Below, in pieces: positions 5,509-12,651 of a stretch of 13,248 nt of DNA. Origin of the DNA: CAYRLZ01 sp964425275 (GTDB taxonomy: Bacteria; Hydrothermota; Tepidihabitantia; Tepidihabitantales; JBDRVQ01); NCBI GenBank assembly GCA_964425275.1, contig CAYRLZ010000034.1, positions 1 to 13,248 on the forward strand. Direction: 5' to 3'. The translations under genes and the position numbers were made by a program. The notes under the pieces were generated by a model. The model was given only the letters and a program-made list of their open reading frames with translations, did no database searches and had not been told where the DNA came from. Each line of letters begins with the position of its first letter. Within the stretch, counting starts at the first letter, position 1.

Positions 5509-8247
5509 ATGAGACCAAACAAAATCTTATGTCTTCTTACTATCCTTATCGTTTTAAGGGTTTTTCCCACGGTTCTCTTTGAGGATTTTTCCTCACCATA
5601 TTTTCCACCAGCAGGCTGGGTAGTTTATAACTTAGATGGTGGTCATCAAGTCTGGCGAAGGAGTGCGGCAAAATCTCGGAGTGAGCCGGCTTGCGCCCGC
5701 AGTCGATTTGAGTCCCCAAACCAGCGGAATGACGACTGGTTAGTAACGAAAAGGCTATTTCCTTATCCCGGAGCCGATACCTTAAAATTTTGGTATCGGG
5801 CTCATGAGTGTAATTTCCCAGAGAGTCTGGAGGTCTTACTTTCCCTCACCGGTAACCAACCCAAAGACTTCTCAATCCGGCTTGATGCCTTTGGCTTCAC
5901 CAGTGAGGAATACCAATTACGGGTTATCCCGCTCTCTGATTATCACTACACACCAATTTACATCGCCTTTCGGAATGTTGGTATCTTTGGTGTCAACTCC
6001 TGCTATCTGGATGATGTATCCGGTGTCGGCACAATCCTGAATGATGTCGGAGTCATCAGCATCTTGTCGCCCAGTTTTACCGAGGAAGAAGGGAGAGAGG
6101 TCTATCCGGAGATGACGATAAAAAATTACGGGCAATCATCCCCATCTAATTTTTTAGTTGGAATGATTATAAAAAATTCTCTATCCCAAGAGACCGTCTA
6201 TAATAGCCACTCGGTGGTCAGCAAGATAAACCCTAATGAGACACAACTCATCACCTTTGCTGAATCCTGGTATACCTCTCCCGGAGAATACGATGTAATT
6301 GCTCGCACCTTCCTTCTGAATGACGGAAATCCGAATAACGACCGGATAGAAAGGAAGACGGTGGTTGCCGACCAATATCAGGATGTGGGCATTCTCTCTA
6401 TTCTTTCTCCCAGAGGTTTGCTTCCGCCGGGCGAAATAACGCCGGCGATTAAAGTTGTTAACTATGGGAATACCGAGGAGACAATTTCCTCTTATCTCCG
6501 AATATTGAAAGGCAATTCGGTAATTTACCACGATAGTCAACGGTTATTCCTTTCTCTCCACCAAATCTTGGATGTTCAGTTTTTGAATCTTTATCTGGAC
6601 ACCGGGGACTATCAAATCATCGCTCGTCTGCCAATCGCTGACCGGGATACAACGAATAATCAAAAGGAGGATTATTTCGAATGTGCTCGGGAGATGCCAG
6701 CAATTCGGGATATTGTTATGAAAGAAATCATATCACCCCGGGGAGAATATTTAGAGGGGACGCTCTTAAGACCTTCGGTTGTGATTGAGAATAAAGGGAA
6801 CTTCATTGAAACCTTTACGACTTATTTCTTAATCCCACCTTACTATACAAAGGCAATGACCGTTTTTGGCTTACTGCCCAATGAAGAAAGGCAGATTAAC
6901 TTCCTTTCCCTTCTTTTACCGGCCGGCGATTATGAAGCACAATCTTTCATCTCATCGCCTTTTTCCCAAGACCCGAAAAATGATTCCCTTACCGGAAGTT
7001 TTGTTGTCAAATTACCGGCCCCGGTTCCTGATTATCCTTGGGTATTGTTTCCGGCCCTTCCTTATAGACTGGATAAGCCGACGATGGTGAGGGCGGGTGG
7101 CGCTTTAACCGCGGTTAAAAACTTTATCTTCGCCTTAAAGGGTGGGAACACGGTGGAATTTTATCGCTACGATATTCATTCCGGAAAATGGGAAAAAAAG
7201 AAGCCGATTCCGATTGAAGGGGGAAAGGGAGTAAAGGAAGGAGGGGGTCTAACTTCGGACGGTCAAAATACGATTTATGGCATTAAAGGGAATAATACCG
7301 TTGAGTTCTTTGGCTACGAGATTACCACTGATACCTGGTTTCGGTTAAGAGATGCTCCGATGGGTGAGAAAGGAAAGAAGATAAAAGGCGGTGCGGCGAT
7401 AACATTTGTCAGAAAAGGAGAGAGTAGTTTTGTCTTTTTGACCAAAGGTGGTGGTTCAACTGAATTCTTTGTCTACTGGATAGAAGGCGATACTTGGTTG
7501 AAAAGAAAGGATATTCCGCTTGGGAAATCTAATAAAGGACTGAAAAATGGCTCTGCTTTAATGAATTTTGCTAATGAATACCTATTCCTGCTTAAAGGCG
7601 GAACAAACGAATTTTACGCCTACTCAATAAAGGATGACAGTTGGCTAGTCAAAAAACCGATTCCCCTTTATGCCTTCGGGTCATCAAAGAAGACGAGGGT
7701 GAAAAAAGGTGCGGCTTTAACCTCGGACAATGAATATAGAATCTATGCCTTCAAGGGAAACAGCAATGAATTTTATCTCTACTTCCCGGCAACAGACAGC
7801 TGGGTAGAAAAGGAGACCTTACCTCGTCCCCCTAGTGGGAAGAAGGTGAAGGATGGTGGTGCCCTTACTTTCGTTGAGGGAAAGGTCTATGCCTTAAAAG
7901 GCAACCGCACCCTTGAATTCTGGTGCTATACACCAGATGAGAGCCGGTTATTTTTCAATGCCCTTGACCACATTCCTTCTTCGGAGTTGACAATCCCGAG
8001 TGTTTACCTGACTTGTTCACCCAATCCAACACGCGATAAGTTGTTTATCCGATGTCGGAGCGGGTCGGGTTTGGGCATCCCAAAAGGTCGGGGTGTAATT
8101 TATAATTCATCGGGTGAGAAACTATCATCCTTTCTTTTCCGAGAAGATAATATCTCTCTTTCCTTACGATGGTTAAAGCCTGGTGTCTATTTTATTCACC
8201 TTAGAGGCGAGAATTTTTCGGAGCGGTTTAAGGTGTTGAAGGAATAG
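5509..8247 (+). CDS. Secreted modular protein: choice-of-anchor J-like, CARDB-like, kelch-like propeller, C-terminal sorting domain
   Basis: 912 residues. A signal peptide (about 1-23, MRPNKILCLLTILIVL core) leads into a jelly-roll resembling choice-of-anchor J / cleaved-adhesin domains (about 24-175; FEDFSS, PPAGW, and a closing CYLDDVSG). Three CARDB-like Ig modules follow (starting near 178, 289 and 400), each opening like DVGVISILSP or DVGILSILSP. From about 530 to 814 there are six kelch-like blades with a repeated pattern close to A-L-K-G-(G/N)-x-x-x-E-F-(Y/F/W)-x-Y ... D-x-W. The tail (about 835-912; CSPNPTRDKL, then LKPGVYFIHLRGENFSERFKVLKE) resembles type IX-secretion sorting domains. 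The likely role is surface or extracellular binding. No catalytic motif is visible, so an enzymatic function is not claimed. It has its own perfect promoter and is divergent from the metabolic operon. Confidence 0.85.
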   Translation: MRPNKILCLLTILIVLRVFPTVLFEDFSSPYFPPAGWVVYNLDGGHQVWRRSAAKSRSEPACARSRFESPNQRNDDWLVTKRLFPYPGADTLKFWYRAHECNFPESLEVLLSLTGNQPKDFSIRLDAFGFTSEEYQLRVIPLSDYHYTPIYIAFRNVGIFGVNSCYLDDVSGVGTILNDVGVISILSPSFTEEEGREVYPEMTIKNYGQSSPSNFLVGMIIKNSLSQETVYNSHSVVSKINPNETQLITFAESWYTSPGEYDVIARTFLLNDGNPNNDRIERKTVVADQYQDVGILSILSPRGLLPPGEITPAIKVVNYGNTEETISSYLRILKGNSVIYHDSQRLFLSLHQILDVQFLNLYLDTGDYQIIARLPIADRDTTNNQKEDYFECAREMPAIRDIVMKEIISPRGEYLEGTLLRPSVVIENKGNFIETFTTYFLIPPYYTKAMTVFGLLPNEERQINFLSLLLPAGDYEAQSFISSPFSQDPKNDSLTGSFVVKLPAPVPDYPWVLFPALPYRLDKPTMVRAGGALTAVKNFIFALKGGNTVEFYRYDIHSGKWEKKKPIPIEGGKGVKEGGGLTSDGQNTIYGIKGNNTVEFFGYEITTDTWFRLRDAPMGEKGKKIKGGAAITFVRKGESSFVFLTKGGGSTEFFVYWIEGDTWLKRKDIPLGKSNKGLKNGSALMNFANEYLFLLKGGTNEFYAYSIKDDSWLVKKPIPLYAFGSSKKTRVKKGAALTSDNEYRIYAFKGNSNEFYLYFPATDSWVEKETLPRPPSGKKVKDGGALTFVEGKVYALKGNRTLEFWCYTPDESRLFFNALDHIPSSELTIPSVYLTCSPNPTRDKLFIRCRSGSGLGIPKGRGVIYNSSGEKLSSFLFREDNISLSLRWLKPGVYFIHLRGENFSERFKVLKE

Positions 8248-8284
8248 CCCAGCACCTGCCGAAAACTCAAAAGAAAAACCAGCC

Positions 8285-8313
8285 TTGACAAAACTCAATT
8301 TAGCCGGTAAAAT
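8285..8313 (+). promoter_or_regulatory. Sigma70-type promoter of the cyclophilin gene
   Basis: TTGACA (8285-8290), a 17-nt spacer and TAAAAT (8308-8313), one mismatch from consensus. It lies in the 83-bp gap after the secreted protein gene, so the isomerase can be expressed separately. The predicted start near 8320 leaves a leader of only about 10 nt, with the Shine-Dalgarno GAGG (8322-8325) almost at the 5' end. Confidence 0.8.
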
Positions 8314-8330
8314 GAAAGGCAGAGGGTAAA

Positions 8331-8921
8331 ATGAATAGAATGAGTTGGGTAGTAATTTTCTCTTTTTCTCTTCTTCTTTTTCTTTTTTGTGGTCCAAAGA
8401 AGACGGAGAAGGTGGAAATGAAAACCGAAAAGCCGTCTACCAAGACTTATCTCTTAATTACGGTAAAAGACTTCGGTCCGATAAAGATTGAACTTTTTCC
8501 TGACATTGCTTCGAAGAATGTAGCAAATATTGTAAAACTTACTAAAGAGGGTTTCTATAATGGCCTCACCTTTCACCGGGTAGTTCCCGGTTTTGTCATT
8601 CAGGGTGGTGACCCAAAGGGAGATGGAACCGGTGGCCCAGGCTATGAGATAGATGCCGAGATCAGTAATTTACAACATAAACGAGGAACAGTGGCGATGG
8701 CCCGACGTGGGGATATGGTTAATCCCGAGCGAAAGTCAAGTGGTAGTCAATTCTATATCTGCCTTGATAATCTTCCTCACTTAGATAACCAATATACAAT
8801 AATCGGTCAGGTGAGAGAGGGGATGGAATTGGTGGACAAGATTGCCACGGTGGAAAGAGACGCCCGAGATAAACCGTTAAAGCCGGTGATAATGGAAAAG
8901 GTTGTGGTGATTGAAGAATGA
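8331..8921 (+). CDS. Cyclophilin-type peptidyl-prolyl cis-trans isomerase, exported, possible lipoprotein
   Basis: Catalyses cis-trans isomerisation of Xaa-Pro bonds, probably helping fold exported proteins. It has 196 residues. Residues 1-20 are a strongly hydrophobic signal ending in LLFLFC, with Cys20 followed by GPKK; the -3 to -1 positions (LFLF) are not a classical lipobox, so lipidation is uncertain. A short Lys/Glu-rich linker (23-37) precedes the cyclophilin domain (about 40-195). Active-site features are present: FHRVVPGFVIQGGDP with Arg83, Phe88 and Gln91; VAMAR (121-125); GSQFYI (138-143); and HLDNQYTIIG, with Leu151 where human CypA has Trp121, a common bacterial replacement. ATG 8331 is preceded by GAGG. 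The isomerase lies beside genes for large secreted proteins, which fits a role in extracytoplasmic folding, but that link is inference. Confidence 0.93.
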   Translation: MNRMSWVVIFSFSLLLFLFCGPKKTEKVEMKTEKPSTKTYLLITVKDFGPIKIELFPDIASKNVANIVKLTKEGFYNGLTFHRVVPGFVIQGGDPKGDGTGGPGYEIDAEISNLQHKRGTVAMARRGDMVNPERKSSGSQFYICLDNLPHLDNQYTIIGQVREGMELVDKIATVERDARDKPLKPVIMEKVVVIEE

Positions 8922-8965
8922 AGTAATCGGTTTGAATAAATTACCAAGGTAGAGGAGAAGGGCGA

Positions 8966-9010
8966 ATGGCTTTAATTACACTCGGAGAGGGATTGGGAGA
9001 GATAGATTAA
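8966..9010 (+). CDS. 14-codon frame with good ribosome binding site, possibly the remnant start of a broken gene
   Basis: ATG at 8966 has GAGGAG (8952-8957) 8 nt upstream, a better start signal than that of the longer frame downstream. It encodes MALITLGEGLGEID and stops at TAA 9008-9010. In the next frame the reading continues plausibly as IKRLGEGVKRITPANKRVSH, repeating the LGEG motif, as if one extra base separated the two. It may be a small leader peptide, or the original 5' end of the gene now starting at 9085. No family is recognised. Confidence 0.25.
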   Translation: MALITLGEGLGEID

Positions 9011-9084
9011 AAGGCTTGGAGAAGGGGTAAAGAGAATTACCCCAGCGAATAAAAGAGTAAGCCACCGCAAAAACCTCCGTTGAA

Positions 9085-9576
9085 ATGACGGTCGGCAGGT
9101 TTCAAGTGATGGCAATTTTACAAGCAGCCCGGGCCTATGTCTTGGGGCTGAGTATTAATGAGGCAAAAAGTTGGGGGCTGAATCGGGCAATCTTTTATGC
9201 CTCAGCAAAGAAGGGATTCAGTAAATTAGAGAGCGGAATTCCTAAATCATTAAGTCTTAAGATAAAAGCAAGTGAAAAGAAGATGAAAGAGATAAGGAGT
9301 TCTTTCGGGATTTATTACCTCGGCGATGAGATGGCTCATTCCGTAGAGATAGAAGGGAAGAGAATTTTTATCATCGGTGAAGAAATTCAGCGACCAACGG
9401 ATTTTGACCGCCAGATTGAAGCCCGCCTTGGCAAGCAATTTAAGAAGGTTTGGGAAGAGGCGGTTAAAATCTGTCAGGGTTATGATAAAGGTATTCTTCT
9501 TTCCCAGCGCGATTTTTACGAGTCCGTATACAAGCCACATCGGGATGAACTGGCCGAGAAATGGTCCAGGATATAG
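9085..9576 (+). CDS. Uncharacterised protein, probably cytoplasmic
   Basis: 163 residues of no family I recognise. There is no signal peptide or membrane segment. The N-terminal part (9-40, AILQAARAYVLGLSINEAKSWGLNRAIFYASAKKGF) looks like a compact helical region. A basic linker (about 45-70) leads to a C-terminal part with alternating strands and helices (YYLGDEMAHSVEIEGKRIFIIGEE, then charged helices ending in DELAEKWSRI). The start is uncertain: ATG 9085 has no Shine-Dalgarno, and ATG 9109 (residue 9) has only a weak CAGG 9-12 nt upstream. The frame upstream is closed by TAA at 9058-9060. The 164 nt before it may be coding sequence in other frames, so this could be the intact 3' part of a frameshifted gene. 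It follows the cyclophilin on the same strand with no evident promoter of its own. Confidence 0.6.
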   Translation: MTVGRFQVMAILQAARAYVLGLSINEAKSWGLNRAIFYASAKKGFSKLESGIPKSLSLKIKASEKKMKEIRSSFGIYYLGDEMAHSVEIEGKRIFIIGEEIQRPTDFDRQIEARLGKQFKKVWEEAVKICQGYDKGILLSQRDFYESVYKPHRDELAEKWSRI

Positions 9577-9654
9577 TCGGCTTTTGCTGAACTACAAATT
9601 TTTATTCTCTTTATGTTTCCCTATCTGAGTTTCGGATTTCGAATTTTCTCTTTT

Positions 9655-9847
9655 TTAGTTTATCTTCAACATCTTCTTCTGGGAATGAAAATCACCCGCG
9701 GATAACCGATAGAAGTAAACCCCTCTTGGTAACATCTCTCCTTTTTCATTCTTCCCATCCCAGAAAAGACGATAATTGCCCGGCGCCTTCCCTTCGGAGA
9801 TAAAAGACCTCACTAAATTTCCCTTGGCATCATAAATAGTAAGACGG
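9655..9847 (-). repeat. Near-identical duplicated block 1, copy A
   Basis: Encodes the last part of the sorting domain. It aligns without gaps to 12459-12651 with 4 mismatches in 193 nt by my count. Similarity drops sharply just past 9847. Confidence 0.85.
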
Positions 9848-12369
9848 ATATCGCTAACTTGTGGTAATGAATACTCAATTATCGTCTGATTAGTAAAAGG
9901 ATTGGGAGAGTTGCCATTTAAGCGGAACTGGACCGGAATAAAATTCCTATTTTCCGGTTCAGATATTTCCACTCGGTGAACTACCTTTACCGAGTCAATC
10001 GCTAAATCATTTGCCGGATTCATATCACCGTATAGTTCCGTAGTGCACTTTACAATATGGATTCCTAAGGGTGAGGCACGCCACGGAAGAAATCGGACAG
10101 TATCGGTTAGACCAGCGTCTAAGGTTATTATCGTATCATCGGCATAAAGATGACCAATCGTTAGCCTCACAGTAAAGATTTCGTTAGTCGTTCCAAAGTT
10201 TTTCACCAGGATCTTTGGGGTAACGGTGGCTCCGGAATCAACCTCACCGGTCGGAGTAATAATTCGCAAAACCCCGACATCGGTTAGGCTGACATTTATC
10301 CCACCGGTTATGGTAAAGGCAAAGGGCTGACGAGCGGTTCGCACCTGTTGTCCATATACCCTTATCCGCCAGGTGCCGATTTCCGGTGTATTCACCCTTA
10401 CACACTCCTCAACATTTCTATCATCCCAGGCGGTTGGATTGGGAATGGACTGTCCACCAGAATACTGATTTCCCCGATAATAAGTTCCGGATGGTGCGAT
10501 TACCTCCAGATTTAAGTCGTTAACCAATGTCGGATTGGCATTAGGGGCACCGGCGGTATCGGTCCAGGCAAGGGCAATTCTTAGAGGTATTGAACTATCA
10601 ACGGCAAAGGTCTCTTCTTTATATTCTCCGGTTCTGACACCGATTGTGTCATCTTTGATATAAACCTTCCGAACATCACCGGGAAAATAGAGGACCGAAT
10701 CAACATTAATCCTTCCCCAACCGATATTACTATCCGGGACAATATAACTTCCGACATTTGGGTCAGCCGAGGCGATTGCCATTGAGCGCAAAAGAGCAGC
10801 ACTGATATATTCAATCCGATTTCCCGGGACACTCTCGCCGGTTGGATAATAACCATTTTGCAGATAGCATCTTATTAAACCGACCGCACCATTTGTTGCT
10901 GGAGTCGCCATACTTGTCCCGGACAATTGGGTATAAGCATCGTCTCCGGTATTGGAAGATGACCAGAGATTTACCCCGGGGGCACAGACGGTTGGTTTTA
11001 TTCGACCGTCCTGGGTTGGTCCCCTTGAGGAAAAACTGGCGATACTGTTAGAACCGGTGCCGTTATTTAAGGCCCCAACCGTTATTACATTCTTGGCAAT
11101 ACCTGGATTCCGAATTCGCCTTCTACTGCTTTCGTTACCGGCCGCATAAAGATTTAATAAATCCTTATATTGCCAGGCATAGGCATCGGTTGAGGCATCT
11201 TGTAGGAGATAAGTTCCAGAAGAATTGGTCCAACCCCAACTACCGGAATGCTGGGTGATACGATAACCCAATCCCCTTCCTAAATAGATAGTATCATACA
11301 TTGCGGTCAAATCCGTCGGAACAATCAGTGAGCCACTACTATTTGAGATATCAACAAAATATATCCGACCCTTAAAAGCCATCCCATCGTAATAACTCGT
11401 TCCACCAGTAACCGAATCATCACCGGCTAAGGTTCCATTCACATGGGTTCCGTGGAAAGGGGCTTCATTTGAACTGGCCGTGCCGTAGAGTTTAAAAGCA
11501 ACAAGTTTACGATGGTCGGGCCAGATTCCCGGCGGGGTAATTGATAATGCTGGGTCACGGAATAAATTATGGGTATGCCTGGTTCCGGTATCGGTGGTTG
11601 AAAGGATAACTCCCTGGCCCCGGACCCCACGGGTCCAGACCCGGCGGGCAACGGTATCGGTTTGAGGTGGCGCGGAGGAACGCCAACCAGTCTGAACTAC
11701 CCACTGACAGTTATCATTGCAAAGTGTCGGTTCGGTCCATTCCTGTATCCAGAGTACCGCCGGTAATTGGGCTAAAGCCGGAATCATATTCCCAATCACA
11801 ATTGCCTTCACCGTTTTCCCAAAGTTGGTGATTAGCACCTCTTCCACCAAACCGCCCATTTTGGTTATTACCTCGGTCACTGGTGAAACATCCTCTCCGG
11901 GTGTAATCTGAATTACTACCTCTTTCATTCCTGTTTCTGAGAGAAGAACATCCTGAACTTTATAAGCCGGTTGAAAAATACCTATCCAGTTAATCATCGG
12001 TAGGTGAGAAATTATCTCCTTTTCTCTTTTGGTCATCTTGGCGAGGACGGCATAATGAGGCAGATAACCAAAGGTCTCAATATTGTATCGCGCCAATTCC
12101 TTAAACCATTCCTGCCTTATCGGACCGATGAACTGAATAATGTAGATTAATTTCTCTTCCGATTCGGCAATCCTTAGTCTTTCGGGAATAGGGGGTGTCA
12201 CTTCATTGATTTTTGTGTTAATGACAAAGCCGTTGGAGAAAGAGATTAAATGGGCATCCGCACAAGGCACTGGGGTAAAGGTATAGGTTGATCCCATATC
12301 GTAATGGGAGGCAAAAGTAGTGATGGAAAATAAAACGGGAAATAAAAAACCTTTAAACATAATTTTCAT
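9655..12369 (-). CDS. Secreted subtilisin-like serine protease (S8) with CARDB-like and C-terminal sorting domains
   Basis: 904 residues. A signal peptide (1-20, ending TTFA) and a long propeptide-like region (about 21-215) precede the S8 catalytic domain (about 245-565). The triad is Asp260 (STTDTG), His306 (FHGTHVNGT) and Ser486 (LSGTSMATP), with oxyanion Asn412 (AAGNES). A beta-barrel like that of KP-43-type subtilases follows (about 568-690; VNDLNLEVIAPSG, then GTWRIRVYG). Next come a CARDB-like Ig module (about 697-796, DVGVLRIITP) and a FlgD-like sorting domain (about 818-904; NSPNPFTNQ, LTIYDAKGNLVRSF, PRGVYFYRLSAGD). All key residues are present, so it should be an active endopeptidase, exported and surface-attached or released. 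ATG 12369 has AAAGGAGGT just upstream. Its 3' end shares near-identical DNA with the paralogue upstream, 89 nt away, and no clear promoter was found between them, so they may be cotranscribed. Confidence 0.95.
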   Translation of the reverse strand: MKIMFKGFLFPVLFSITTFASHYDMGSTYTFTPVPCADAHLISFSNGFVINTKINEVTPPIPERLRIAESEEKLIYIIQFIGPIRQEWFKELARYNIETFGYLPHYAVLAKMTKREKEIISHLPMINWIGIFQPAYKVQDVLLSETGMKEVVIQITPGEDVSPVTEVITKMGGLVEEVLITNFGKTVKAIVIGNMIPALAQLPAVLWIQEWTEPTLCNDNCQWVVQTGWRSSAPPQTDTVARRVWTRGVRGQGVILSTTDTGTRHTHNLFRDPALSITPPGIWPDHRKLVAFKLYGTASSNEAPFHGTHVNGTLAGDDSVTGGTSYYDGMAFKGRIYFVDISNSSGSLIVPTDLTAMYDTIYLGRGLGYRITQHSGSWGWTNSSGTYLLQDASTDAYAWQYKDLLNLYAAGNESSRRRIRNPGIAKNVITVGALNNGTGSNSIASFSSRGPTQDGRIKPTVCAPGVNLWSSSNTGDDAYTQLSGTSMATPATNGAVGLIRCYLQNGYYPTGESVPGNRIEYISAALLRSMAIASADPNVGSYIVPDSNIGWGRINVDSVLYFPGDVRKVYIKDDTIGVRTGEYKEETFAVDSSIPLRIALAWTDTAGAPNANPTLVNDLNLEVIAPSGTYYRGNQYSGGQSIPNPTAWDDRNVEECVRVNTPEIGTWRIRVYGQQVRTARQPFAFTITGGINVSLTDVGVLRIITPTGEVDSGATVTPKILVKNFGTTNEIFTVRLTIGHLYADDTIITLDAGLTDTVRFLPWRASPLGIHIVKCTTELYGDMNPANDLAIDSVKVVHRVEISEPENRNFIPVQFRLNGNSPNPFTNQTIIEYSLPQVSDIRLTIYDAKGNLVRSFISEGKAPGNYRLFWDGKNEKGEMLPRGVYFYRLSAGDFHSQKKMLKIN
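9992..10161 (-). repeat. Near-identical duplicated block 2, copy A
   Basis: Encodes the second half of the CARDB-like module. It aligns to 12793-12962 (offset 2801, one codon different from block 1) with 8 mismatches in 170 nt by my count. Confidence 0.8.
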
Positions 12370-12370
12370 A

Positions 12371-12379
12371 ATACCTCCT
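12371..12379 (-). promoter_or_regulatory. Strong ribosome binding site of the subtilase gene
   Basis: On the minus strand an AAAGGAGGT-like sequence ends a few nucleotides before ATG 12369, a near-full match to the anti-Shine-Dalgarno. It supports the first ATG over the one three codons later. Confidence 0.75.
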
Positions 12380-12458
12380 TTAAGTTCCGTTTTCCACCGA
12401 ACGCTCTCTTCAGAGCCGTGGTCAACCGGTTATGTTTTTTACATTGCGGTAATCCCTT

Positions 12459-12651
12459 TTAGTTTATCTTCAACATCTTCCTCTGGGAATGAAAATCACC
12501 CGCGGATAACCGATAGAAGTAAACCCCTCTCGGTAATATCTCTCCTTTTTCATTCTTCCCATCCCAGAGAAGACGATAATTGCCCGGCGCCTTCCCTTCG
12601 GAGATAAAAGACCTCACTAAATTTCCCTTGGCATCATAAATAGTAAGACGG
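12459..12651 (-). repeat. Near-identical duplicated block 1, copy B
   Basis: Partner of 9655-9847 (constant offset 2804), same orientation. It encodes the C-terminal 63 residues plus the stop of the paralogue. Confidence 0.85.

Noticed and set aside
9024..9043. Hairpin GGGGTAA / TTACCCC as a terminator
   Set aside because: The 7-bp stem is real, but no T run follows on either side; a regulatory role cannot be argued further.
9577..9654. Bidirectional terminator between the convergent genes
   Set aside because: Only 4-bp stems (CGGC/GCTG and TTCG/CGAA) near T-rich DNA; too weak to report as a terminator.
12403..12416. Hairpin GCTCT / AGAGC in front of the subtilase as a terminator or riboswitch part
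   Set aside because: Only 5 bp, no T run, and no recognisable riboswitch core; kept as noise.
12397..12425. Minus-strand promoter for the subtilase using TTGACC
   Set aside because: The -35-like box is present, but the sequence 17 nt downstream (GTTCGG) is not a -10 box.
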